A DNA stretch of 10,997 nt from Candidatus Babelota bacterium (GCA_003174035.1 PRDV01000010.1:1-10997); one strand, 5' to 3'; shown: positions 1-7,388, counted from the stretch's first letter. Numbers and translations: made by a program. Notes: generated from the letters alone by a model not told the origin.

Positions 1-988
1 ACGATCCTGAGGGAGCAAATGCTACTGAAGTGCAACCATACCCGCCTGAGATAACTTGCAATGGCGTAAACGTGTTTTGAAAAATGGTGTAAATAGTTAC
101 AATACCGTCGTATGAATTTGTTACTGCGGCAAGTGTGCCCTGGGGAGAAATGGCTATAGCATTAGCTCTCCCAGACTGTACAGTTTGAAGAAGATTAAGA
201 CTGGGATCATACACAAGAATATTATTATAAAATTCGTTTGCGGCAACAACGATATTTGCTTTAGGCACATAAGCGGTAGCTGCACTTGCTATTTGAGCCG
301 GCACTACTTTAATTTGAGTGAATGGGCTTGGTGCGGTGTCATTAATACCGTACAAAATGATGTTCTGAGCACCACCGTTTGCAACCACTGCATAGTACCC
401 ACCAGAATTAAACGCAATAGAAGAGGCCATTGCTCCCGTGCTAAGCTTTTGAATAGGCGTCAGTTGCTTCGTTGTTTGATCGACTTTAAAGATTATCAGA
501 TTATTTGTAAGCGCATCGTTATTTATAACTACAGCAAGATTACCTGTTGGCGAAAAAGCAAAAAATTGTGGGTTTTTGCCACATTTCAGTGTTTGCAAAG
601 GCTCGAATAGTTTTGTAACGGTATTTATTTGGTAAACTGACAAGGTCCCCTGCTCCTCATTTGCCACCACCCCAGCTAGACTGCCGTCAGGTGAAAAAGC
701 AATAGAATAAGGCCCATTGCCAGCGCTAATTTTTTGAAGCAAAGTAAAGTTTCCAGATTCATTTACCGCATAAACCGTAACTTGCCCATTATAGTTAGCA
801 CATGCCGCAAGATTTCCCAAGGGAGAAAAAGCAATCGAACTGGGACTTGCATCACTATCAATTGTTTGTATTATTTTGAAGGGAGCAGATGTTACACTGC
901 TCTTTGATTCCAAAAATGTAGGTGATGCAGAACTACTTGATATACTTATAAGAATGATGAAAACTGCGGAATGCTTTAGCTGAAACAT
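1..988 (-). CDS. Secreted YncE/lactonase-like beta-propeller protein (3' end outside window)
   Basis: The minus frame is open from an ATG at 986-988 to the left edge (329 codons), so the gene is partial at its C-terminus. Residues 1-22 look like a signal peptide (K5, H6, hydrophobic core 8-16, Ser-rich stretch, Ala22), so the product is probably exported. The mature part is built from repeats of about 45 residues starting near 39, 84, 130, 178, 225, 266 and 310. Each carries a version of 'SIAFSPxG' followed by 'AAVxN' and 'VxVYxV', the pattern of YVTN/YncE-type propeller blades. The seventh repeat has begun at the edge, so by comparison with the upstream paralogue only about 20 residues are missing. 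It follows that paralogue by 28 nt, with no clear Shine-Dalgarno, so co-transcription is likely. Any enzymatic activity or ligand is unknown; a scaffold or binding role is as likely as lactonase activity. Confidence 0.82.
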   Translation of the reverse strand, partial: MFQLKHSAVFIILISISSSSASPTFLESKSSVTSAPFKIIQTIDSDASPSSIAFSPLGNLAACANYNGQVTVYAVNESGNFTLLQKISAGNGPYSIAFSPDGSLAGVVANEEQGTLSVYQINTVTKLFEPLQTLKCGKNPQFFAFSPTGNLAVVINNDALTNNLIIFKVDQTTKQLTPIQKLSTGAMASSIAFNSGGYYAVVANGGAQNIILYGINDTAPSPFTQIKVVPAQIASAATAYVPKANIVVAANEFYNNILVYDPSLNLLQTVQSGRANAIAISPQGTLAAVTNSYDGIVTIYTIFQNTFTPLQVISGGYGCTSVAFAPSGS

Positions 989-1016
989 AAATCGCCCAAT
1001 CGTTAGTAAAGTTTGC

Positions 1017-2060
1017 TTATGGTTGTATCCCATAGATCATTACAGTATTGTTAATTACATTCGTTACAGCAATGATGCTATCTGTAGGTGAAAATGCAAG
1101 GCCGAAAGGCCGTCCCTCTATAGGGAGTATTTGAAGCTGAACAAAATGACCTGAGGGTTTAATGGCATATACTGAAAGCATAGTGCCAAAAGTATTGCTA
1201 ACAGCAGCTAATTTCCCTGAGGGAGAAAAGCCGATAGACCAGGGCGCAGTTGCAGTCGCAACAGTTTGCAGAAGCGTGAATCGGTTGTTTACCCAATTAA
1301 CGTCATAAATGAGTATATTACCACCAAACTCATCAGTAACCGCAGCAATTGTACCAAATGAGGAAGTTTTACTACTGCAGAAATTAATAGAACGGGGCGT
1401 GGACCCCGATGGTATACTTTGAAGTGGCGAAAACTGTCCGCTAGTGCTATCTACGCTATACGTCATTACACTTCCACCAAGAAAGTTTGTTACTGCTGCT
1501 ATAGCTCCGGAAGAAGCGAAGCCAACAGAAGTAGGATTGAAGCCAGCTGCGATCGTCTGAATAGCTGTTAATGAATTACCCTGGATTGCATAAACAATTA
1601 TAGAATCATCATATGCATTTACGACAGCTGCACTTGTATTCGAAGGAGAGAACGCAATACACTGAGGACCATGCCCAGCAGCGATCACATTAAGAGGACT
1701 AAATTGCCCGGACACTGTATCTACGCTATAAAGGGCAATCGTATTATCATAAGAGTTTGTAACTGCTGCCATGGTACCAGAGGGACCAAATGCTATCGAT
1801 GAAGGAAAGGTGCCAGTTTGTATGGTTTGTATCTCTGTAAACTTTCCACTTGCCCCATCAACACTAAAGACTGTTACGGTGTTATCACTCATATTGGTGA
1901 CCGCGGCAATCATACCTGATGGTGCAAACGCAATTGAGGATGGAAAATTGCCCGCATTAATAGTTTGAAGCAACTTGACAGGCCCACTAGCAGCACAAGG
2001 CATGCTATAGAATGGTATGCAAAAAATAACAGCGAATATTGTATAAATATTTTTCTTCAT
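1017..2060 (-). CDS. Secreted seven-repeat beta-propeller protein (YncE/lactonase-like)
   Basis: This 347-residue protein starts at ATG 2058-2060, preceded by AAGGAG five nt upstream, which settles the start. Residues 1-24 form a signal peptide (KK at 2-3, hydrophobic core 5-18, likely cleavage after Ala24). Cys22 does not sit in a proper lipobox because Pro precedes it. Seven repeats start near residues 30, 77, 123, 167, 213, 264 and 309. Each holds a 'PSSIAFxPSG' turn, 'AAVTN' and a 'N(T/S)(V/I)xVYSVD' strand. Seven such units fit a closed seven-bladed propeller, and the last ends almost at the stop, so the protein is essentially one domain. The downstream gene is a paralogue and probably shares its transcript. 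A minus-strand TATAAA at 2102-2107 could be its -10, but no convincing -35 is visible. Exported propellers of this type are usually binding or scaffold proteins; the partner cannot be told. Confidence 0.87.
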   Translation of the reverse strand: MKKNIYTIFAVIFCIPFYSMPCAASGPVKLLQTINAGNFPSSIAFAPSGMIAAVTNMSDNTVTVFSVDGASGKFTEIQTIQTGTFPSSIAFGPSGTMAAVTNSYDNTIALYSVDTVSGQFSPLNVIAAGHGPQCIAFSPSNTSAAVVNAYDDSIIVYAIQGNSLTAIQTIAAGFNPTSVGFASSGAIAAVTNFLGGSVMTYSVDSTSGQFSPLQSIPSGSTPRSINFCSSKTSSFGTIAAVTDEFGGNILIYDVNWVNNRFTLLQTVATATAPWSIGFSPSGKLAAVSNTFGTMLSVYAIKPSGHFVQLQILPIEGRPFGLAFSPTDSIIAVTNVINNTVMIYGIQP

Positions 2061-2387
2061 GGACTCTCCTTACTGTAGCAATTGATCAAGCAAAATAGCT
2101 TTTTATACTCTTTCTTTTTGCTAACTCCTGCTTTCTTATGGTTTCCTTGCTTTTGCAATGATTCTTAAAAAGCAATTTCCGAAATGATGCCACCAGCTTA
2201 TCGCACACACTAAAGATTTATCATGACGTTTGGAGTAAGCATTTGACAGGTATGACAGTGACAGGATACTATTAACTTTGTAATTTTGCAAGACTTTCTA
2301 TCAGCAGAATAACTATGAGTGAGTCTTTTATAAAAAAATATATATGGTATGCTTTGTCGTAATTACGAGCGTTTAATAGGGTATATT
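2061..2387. other. Intergenic region between divergent gene blocks
   Basis: This 327-nt stretch separates the minus-strand propeller genes from the plus-strand pseudogene. It holds the Shine-Dalgarno of the propeller gene (AAGGAG read on the minus strand, about 2066-2071), a possible minus-strand -10 (TATAAA, 2102-2107), and on the plus strand a TTGACA-containing promoter candidate with three TGACAG hexamers. The part just before 2349 is A/T-rich. I see no RNA gene and no convincing small ORF. Confidence 0.6.
2243..2272 (+). promoter_or_regulatory. Candidate sigma70-type promoter for the PF09820-type pseudogene
   Basis: A perfect TTGACA (2243-2248) is followed after 18 nt by TACTAT (2267-2272; four of six consensus bases). 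It would give a leader of about 110 nt before the GTG at 2388. The spacer contains further TGACAG hexamers (2253-2258 and 2259-2264), the first copy (2244-2249) overlapping the -35. The strong -35 is seen; activity is inferred. Confidence 0.4.
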
Positions 2388-2886
2388 GTGAAGAAACTAC
2401 CTACAGATATCAGCACTTTTTCACGCATGATTCAAGAAGACTATATATACGTTGATAAAACACGCTATATCTATGACCTTTTTAAAGGAGGCGACCGTTA
2501 TTTCTTTTTATCGAGGCCACGCCGTTTTGGTAAATCGCTTCTTATCTCAACGCTTAAAGAGCTGTTTTTGGGGATTGAACTACCACGGCTTAAAAGCGCT
2601 TGGAAAGCCATGGGGTATTCACGGCATATTAAATAAGATTTCGTATGAAGCTGAAGCGGCTCAGCTCGTTGGGTGTACTGAAGCAGAGCTTATTGACAAT
2701 TTTTCTGATCATCTGCAAGAGATTGCTCGACAAGACAACGAAACTTTGGAGCAGCTGATTCATAAAGTTTGCAATTTGTACAATGGTTACATATTTTCAG
2801 AAGTTCCTCTCACCGTTTATAATCCATCCTCTATAGTGCATTTTCTTAATGACAACAAAATTATTTCTGGGCTATCTAGAAGCTAG
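2388..2886 (+). pseudogene. Remnant of AAA-ATPase-like / PD-(D/E)XK family protein (PF09820 type)
   Basis: The first part reads from GTG 2388 (frame open from ATG 2349) and begins MKKLPTDISTF. It continues with 'YVDKT' and 'RPRRFGKS', the family's typical N-terminus and its P-loop-like motif, and stops at 2634-2636. The second part is in the next frame, roughly from 2615 to the stop at 2884-2886. It carries 'AAQLVGCTEAEL', 'LYNGYIFSE' and 'VYNPSSIV', which match the segment after the ATPase core. About 150 residues between these blocks are missing, judging from the usual family architecture. The C-terminal nuclease-like domain is absent, so under 170 codons remain of a family usually above 500. 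I conclude it is dead by internal deletion, frameshift and truncation. GTG 2388 is the likelier original start because relatives begin with MKKLP-like sequence. Family recognition is from memory of motifs; the native role of the family is poorly known. Confidence 0.8.
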
Positions 2887-2899
2887 AAAAATCAATGAA

Positions 2900-2929
2900 T
2901 TGCCTATACAAGTTAATTTGTGGTATCCT
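2900..2929 (+). promoter_or_regulatory. Candidate promoter of the DUF433 gene
   Basis: TTGCCT (2900-2905) and TATCCT (2924-2929) are separated by 18 nt, with a TGG just before the second hexamer giving an extended -10. Each hexamer matches four of six consensus bases. It lies between the end of the pseudogene and the DUF433 start, so that gene may have its own transcript of about 20 nt leader. Confidence 0.35.
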
Positions 2930-2959
2930 AAGTAGAGTATCATTGATAGAAAGGCACGT

Positions 2960-3208
2960 ATGGAAAAAGAAGAACTGCTTAAACGCATTGAGATAAATCC
3001 TCAGGTGATGGTGGGGAAAGCAGTAGTTAAGGGTACGCGAGTAACTGTTGTTCATATCCTCGGACTTCTGGCAGACGGTATGACTCCTCAAGAGATTGTA
3101 GCCCAGTATACCAGAATTTCGGAAGAGGATGTTATCGCAAGCCTTGTCTTTGCACAGAAAACTTTGGAAGATAGTACATTTATCCCTCTCATTATTGGCA
3201 ATAGTTAG
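2960..3208 (+). CDS. DUF433 family protein, VapB-like antitoxin candidate, without a visible toxin
   Basis: An 82-residue protein starts at ATG 2960, with a GAAAGG stretch about six nt upstream as ribosome-binding site. It matches the compact helical DUF433 fold (PF04255): 'INPQVMVGKAVVKGTRVTV' (residues 12-30), then 'ILGLLADGMTPQEIV' (33-47), then 'ISEEDVIASLVFA' (53-65). The invariant-looking core is G19-K20 and K24-G25-T26-R27. DUF433 proteins are often the DNA-binding antitoxin beside a PIN-like DUF5615 toxin gene that follows immediately. Here the next gene is on the other strand 40 nt away and the preceding gene is a pseudogene, so no partner is visible. It may be an orphan antitoxin or a stand-alone regulator. 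Domain assignment is firm; function is inferred. Confidence 0.82.
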   Translation: MEKEELLKRIEINPQVMVGKAVVKGTRVTVVHILGLLADGMTPQEIVAQYTRISEEDVIASLVFAQKTLEDSTFIPLIIGNS

Positions 3209-3248
3209 TTTGTGAGTTTCAGCAGCAGAGCATAACTGACGTGAAATA

Positions 3249-5405
3249 TTATCTGGTTAATTCTTGTTGCTGACCAATCTCACTACGCAGTTTTTCCAAA
3301 GCAGCTTCTACATGATGCATTGATAAAACAGTTTCACCTCGCTCATACATTTTAAGAAGCGCCCTATCAAATAATTTGAACAAATCCCTTGCTGAAAACC
3401 CTTCAGTTTTTGCCGCCAGATCCCACGCAGATGGGAGAAGAACCGAGGTGTAGCCATTCTTTTTTATGATATGTTCAACCAATTTGACTCGTGCTTCGCC
3501 ATCCGGTAGGGGGATGCTTATAGTGTGGGCACGACTTCTCAGAGCGTGATCAATGGAATCTGGACTATTGGTTGCAAAAATAATTATACCTCTTCCTTCT
3601 TTTAGAAAGACGTCAGCAGAAAGCCATATCTGCGCTAGAGTTGCGGTATCTTCACGACCCTGATTTTCCACATGCCTGCCACCTAGCATATCTATTTCAT
3701 CGACAAAGACCACTAATGGATCATTATCCAGCGCCAATGAGGTAAAAAATTCTCTTACAGCGGCAGCTCCAGAACCAACAATACCTTTGCGAAATTCTGT
3801 GGCTCCCATCGACGCAAACCGAGCTCGTACCTCATAAGCGAAAGCGCGAGCCAAACTACTTTTTCCCGTACCAGGAGGACCGGTTAAAACCAGGACGAAA
3901 TTTCCCTTTTTGGTTTGCATATATTGTTGTTGAACAGCGCGCAAATAGCTTATTTGTTCTTCTAGTCCTATAAAATCACTAAGTGCCTGGATATCGAGGG
4001 CATCAAATACAATCTGTTTGCGTTTTTCTGTGTCAGAAAATCCTTTACGCTCTATATAATTCATCGCGACGTTAGCAAGGGCTTTTTCTGATAAATCTTT
4101 TTTAAGTACCCATTGTTTTATTATGAGCTCAAGGTTTTGAGCAATGCAACCGTTGGTAGCAAAAGCGAGTGCCTGGAGAAAGTGTGGTTGTATCTGTATT
4201 TTGCCTGACAAAGCTGTATCACACGCATTGATCAAAATTTTCTCTCGATCGCTTGCTGAAAGTCTTACTTTCAAAATAGTGCATTTGGCTGTTAAGCGAT
4301 CCATCAGCTGCGAAAAATCCTTGGTAACCATACAGGTAAGAATACCCGTAGGCAGATTATTAAGGGCTGTTACCAGTCGCTTACACCGGGGGTCAATTGT
4401 TCCTTTATTGGCTAAGCTATAATCTCCGACATCTGCAAGATAGAGTATGCAGCCTTGCCCCGTATTGAGTACATGCGCTGCTGCTTTTTTAAAGAGATCC
4501 TCAATGGTTGAGCTCTTTTCGATTACCTCATCAAAGAGATGATCCTCTTCTGGTTCAAAAATCTGCAGTTTTGATTGTTCAGCCAACGATTTTGCTAGAC
4601 GAATAGTATCTGATTCACCAGAAAACAAAAGTGGCTCGAATTTTGTCTGAGCCCCTTCTGCCGAGTTGAGTAACTTAAGCCTCTCCTCTACAAACTCTTT
4701 ATCCGCAGGAGACAGACCTCTTAAAGAACTTTCTGGAGCTCTTGCAAGCAGAAGATCCTTTTTGAGACTCATATTCTCCATGCTATGCAACCAATATGCG
4801 GGTGTTCTTCCTTGGCTATCTCGTATATCCCACGGCATATCAGATCGTTGAGTTAACAGGGTCTTTAGCTTTATCAGCATAGTAGGGTCTTTAATGAGCC
4901 CACTGAGTAGACTCGAGCGTAAAAGTGTATGCAAAAATGTTTCTCCGTAAACATTAGGTAGGGTAAGGTCAGGCGTAAAAGGTAAAAAAGCACTCAGCAG
5001 ATCCAAATAGCCTGCCTCAGCAGCTTCATGCAAGGGAGTTTGGGCTCTTTTGTTTAAAAATAGCAGGCCTCGAGCATCCTTCTTTGCTAAGGATTGAATG
5101 AGAGATGAAACCTGTGGCTCAAGAGTCTTATGTATAGTAAACGCTTCCAATACATCATGATAGACACGTTCCATATCGATAGACTGACCATTTCGAACGA
5201 GCTCTAGTAAGTGCCTCAGATTTCCGACCCTCGCTGCACGACGTGCTTTAAATTCTTCTAGGCTAACGCCCGCGATGAACAAGCGAGGGCCATTATCTAT
5301 GATCCACGCATGGTTTTGTTCAATAAGAAAGTTCGATTGATAAGATTGCTTATCTTCACTGAGTTTAATATCAACTGTTTTTAACGGAATTCCCTGCGCA
5401 CTCAA
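3249..5405 (-). CDS. Ankyrin-repeat, tandem AAA+ ATPase (degenerate D1, intact D2)
   Basis: This is a 718-residue protein if read from TTG 5405. Residues 118-210 contain ankyrin-like repeats ('TPLHEAAEAGYLDLL' at 123-137), a protein-binding scaffold. Residues about 256-435 resemble an AAA+ module that has lost its catalytic motifs: 'FSGESDTI' (261-268) replaces Walker A and 'LYLADVGD' (321-328) replaces Walker B. Residues about 475-715 form a classical AAA module: Walker A GPPGTGKS (509-516), Walker B VVFVDEID (565-572), sensor-1 Asn613, candidate arginine fingers R623/R625 and 'GFSARDL' (669-675). The product is probably a hexameric ATPase remodelling unknown substrates. The start is doubtful. 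TTG 5405 has no ribosome-binding site, and the frame stays open and protein-like up to 5501 with no ATG, GTG or TTG. It probably lies in the operon 7284-3249. Domains are seen; substrate and compartment are unknown. Confidence 0.85.
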   Translation of the reverse strand: MSAQGIPLKTVDIKLSEDKQSYQSNFLIEQNHAWIIDNGPRLFIAGVSLEEFKARRAARVGNLRHLLELVRNGQSIDMERVYHDVLEAFTIHKTLEPQVSSLIQSLAKKDARGLLFLNKRAQTPLHEAAEAGYLDLLSAFLPFTPDLTLPNVYGETFLHTLLRSSLLSGLIKDPTMLIKLKTLLTQRSDMPWDIRDSQGRTPAYWLHSMENMSLKKDLLLARAPESSLRGLSPADKEFVEERLKLLNSAEGAQTKFEPLLFSGESDTIRLAKSLAEQSKLQIFEPEEDHLFDEVIEKSSTIEDLFKKAAAHVLNTGQGCILYLADVGDYSLANKGTIDPRCKRLVTALNNLPTGILTCMVTKDFSQLMDRLTAKCTILKVRLSASDREKILINACDTALSGKIQIQPHFLQALAFATNGCIAQNLELIIKQWVLKKDLSEKALANVAMNYIERKGFSDTEKRKQIVFDALDIQALSDFIGLEEQISYLRAVQQQYMQTKKGNFVLVLTGPPGTGKSSLARAFAYEVRARFASMGATEFRKGIVGSGAAAVREFFTSLALDNDPLVVFVDEIDMLGGRHVENQGREDTATLAQIWLSADVFLKEGRGIIIFATNSPDSIDHALRSRAHTISIPLPDGEARVKLVEHIIKKNGYTSVLLPSAWDLAAKTEGFSARDLFKLFDRALLKMYERGETVLSMHHVEAALEKLRSEIGQQQELTR

Positions 5406-5466
5406 CAGAACAACTCGTTTAACGCGTAATGTACTATCTATATAAGCGAGTGCTACTGGCTTATCT

Positions 5467-6345
5467 TCATTTCTGAAAAATACGAGCTTGAGGATAGTGC
5501 TCTATTACAGCCTGCTGATCCTTTAAGAGATTTTCTTTAACCAACTGATCAAACTGGCCAATTTTGGTTACACAATTAAAGGCATAGTGCCCACGATTCT
5601 CATACGTGCTCCGGTAGGCTATCTTGCATTCTACACCGATAAAAACTATTTTTTCTATCGAAGCAGCACCAAGATTCGCCGTATGCACGCAGGTTCCGCT
5701 TAATGCTTCAAAAATAGAGATGGTTTGGCTTTCGCCTACCGCATATATGATTACGATATATGCTCCTGAAGGACTTACCTTAACCATAGAAGGTTGTTTT
5801 TTAAGAGTTATTAAAACCATGTCCCGCTTTTGCGGTTGATAATGACGGACTATGTAGGTGTAAGTTGCATCCAATGTTCCATAATTTGAGAGCGTTATTT
5901 TTGCAAGAAGGACGGTGTCCTGCTTGGTAAAAGCAATAAATTGCTCTCCCGCTGCAGACATACTACGTGTTGCCCAGTAATGTTTACTGAAACCACCCAT
6001 GCTGGTGCGGTCAAAGTCACCTTGCCTATCATCGGTATATTGGAGTTCATCCAAGAGACGACCGTCAAAAGTTCGTATTTGAGAATGCCTTATTCCTCTT
6101 AAGCGATAGGTGTGCAAACCATCATCGCCTACTTGCGTCGTAAATAGCTTGGTAAATGCATAGAGATCTGATCCGTGGGGATTGATAGCAATAATGCCAG
6201 GTTCCCCTCTTTCATCACGCACAAGAGGATACTCCTGCCAGCTGGATTCTTGTGGCAATGGGCCCGTAAGAGCAACCTCCGTATACGATGCATGAGTATA
6301 AAAACTATATACACTCATCAATAAACTTAAGACAACGATATGCAT
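5467..6345 (-). CDS. Secreted propeller-like protein, possibly the N-terminal part of a split gene
   Basis: A 292-residue product starts at ATG 6343-6345. GGAG seven nt upstream overlaps the end of the preceding gene, only 3 nt away, so translation is probably coupled. Residues 1-19 form a signal peptide (hydrophobic 3-16, likely cleavage after Ala19 in 'YTHA|SY'). The rest is rich in predicted beta strands. Residues 186-223 ('MVKVSPSGAYIVIIYAV', then 'TISIFEALSGTCVHTANL') look like a WD40/propeller blade, and residues 46-100 hold similar turns. It stops with 'ARIFQK' at TGA 5467-5469. The next frame continues directly with more strand-like sequence leading into the ATPase ORF, so the stop may be the result of a one-base frameshift. 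If the stop is real, this is a short open propeller-like exported protein of unknown function. I recognise no enzyme family. Confidence 0.72.
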   Translation of the reverse strand: MHIVVLSLLMSVYSFYTHASYTEVALTGPLPQESSWQEYPLVRDERGEPGIIAINPHGSDLYAFTKLFTTQVGDDGLHTYRLRGIRHSQIRTFDGRLLDELQYTDDRQGDFDRTSMGGFSKHYWATRSMSAAGEQFIAFTKQDTVLLAKITLSNYGTLDATYTYIVRHYQPQKRDMVLITLKKQPSMVKVSPSGAYIVIIYAVGESQTISIFEALSGTCVHTANLGAASIEKIVFIGVECKIAYRSTYENRGHYAFNCVTKIGQFDQLVKENLLKDQQAVIEHYPQARIFQK

Positions 6346-6348
6346 GGT

Positions 6349-7284
6349 CTAACTCCGTTCTTCTTCAATAACAGCGTGTGCTGTTTCGTATTCCTCTTCT
6401 TCCTCTTCCTCAACAAGTAATGCGGCAAGCTCTTCAAGCTCCTCTTCTTGTGCGAATTCCAGAAGTTCACTCTTCTCTTCAAGTAGTAGTGTCTCAGTCT
6501 CTTGTACGAACTCCTCCGTATTGTGTGCGGCCAGGCAACTTGCCTGATCTCCTCCAGCGGCTTCTAAAGCATAACCAGCAAAGCCGAGCATTTCTAAAAT
6601 GCCTTCATGCATACGAACTTTGTCCGCAGGATATAATATAGTATCGCTATCAGGTAGAAAGGTACCGGCACATTCATCAGCTATAGCTTTAGCAAGCAGT
6701 AGTTTTTCCTGCGCAATCTGCAAATATGCCACAGCACGTTTGTCCCCTTGCGCCTTGCCCAATAGCTGTTCAACAACGCATTCATTTTTTAAACTGTTGG
6801 AAAGGTCATGATGCGCCTCAAGGAGCTCCCCATATACTTTGGCGAGGTCTTCCCATTCTGCAAGGGGCTTTATCCTGAAACTAGTGATTCTAGCATGCAA
6901 GTGTGCGATTTTATATCTAGCATCGAATACTTGGTGTTGTATATGAGTTAAGTACCTAGAAAGTTTTTCATGTATGCTGAATGATGGTGAGAGATTAAGA
7001 TCAAGCTTATGCGAAGAAGGTGGAAACTCAGTATTAAAAAATAGTCTTCCTTCAAATCGGTCATGCGCATACATTTTCTCAAGAAAGCGTGCATATTCGT
7101 GGGTATTCATAGTCGTTTTTAGTACTTTGCGCTCATAGGGCATACCTGGATGAAATCCTTGTGCTATCTTAGTAATAATTTCAGGAGATAGATTGTTTGC
7201 GTAAAGCATATCTTTGAGCGATTTTACCGACTCCATACCCTGCAGAGGTAATGTAAAAGTAAGAATTAACAGGCCAAGAAGCAT
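6349..7284 (-). CDS. Secreted hypothetical protein with acidic C-terminal tail
   Basis: This 311-residue protein starts at ATG 7282-7284, with AAAGGA about six nt upstream. Residues 1-16 are a hydrophobic leader without the usual positive charges, so export is likely but not certain. Residues 31-42 ('NLSPEIITKIAQ') resemble the start of an F-box helix (L-x-P-E-I-I-x-x-I), a weak similarity only. Residues 104-205 look mostly helical. The last 55 residues (257-311) are strongly acidic, with an uninterrupted run of seven Glu near 292-298. It is the first gene of a tight minus-strand operon: the next start is 3 nt past its stop. I do not recognise a family. An exported or host-facing role is suggested only by the leader and the neighbours. 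Confidence 0.75.
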   Translation of the reverse strand: MLLGLLILTFTLPLQGMESVKSLKDMLYANNLSPEIITKIAQGFHPGMPYERKVLKTTMNTHEYARFLEKMYAHDRFEGRLFFNTEFPPSSHKLDLNLSPSFSIHEKLSRYLTHIQHQVFDARYKIAHLHARITSFRIKPLAEWEDLAKVYGELLEAHHDLSNSLKNECVVEQLLGKAQGDKRAVAYLQIAQEKLLLAKAIADECAGTFLPDSDTILYPADKVRMHEGILEMLGFAGYALEAAGGDQASCLAAHNTEEFVQETETLLLEEKSELLEFAQEEELEELAALLVEEEEEEEYETAHAVIEEERS

Positions 7285-7359
7285 AGAATTTCCTTTGATG
7301 GGTTAAAAAATGAGAATTGAATAAGCATGTACAGAAAGAATCTCCTACTTTTTGGAAAA

Positions 7360-7388
7360 ATTATACTAAGGTGTGTGTTCTAGGTGTA
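7360..7388 (-). promoter_or_regulatory. Candidate promoter of the minus-strand operon starting at 7284
   Basis: Read on the minus strand, a perfect TATAAT lies at 7360-7365, and 17 nt upstream is TACACC (7383-7388), which matches the -35 consensus at only three of six bases. The leader to the ATG at 7284 would be about 70 nt. AGGTGT occurs twice on the plus strand here, at 7369-7374 and 7382-7387, overlapping the promoter. Confidence 0.4.

Noticed and set aside
185..610. Plus-strand ORF of 141 codons
   Set aside because: It overlaps the minus-strand propeller gene, whose repeats read cleanly through the whole region. Its own product is Cys/Arg/Ile-rich with no recognisable motif.
2244..2264. 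Possible CRISPR or iteron array from the TGACAG copies
   Set aside because: Only three 6-mers with irregular spacing occur, and there are no spacers or cas or replication genes.
2875..2887. Small inverted repeat TCTAG-AAG-CTAGA at the pseudogene stop
   Set aside because: The 5-bp stem is too weak for a terminator and lacks a T-tract on the plus strand.
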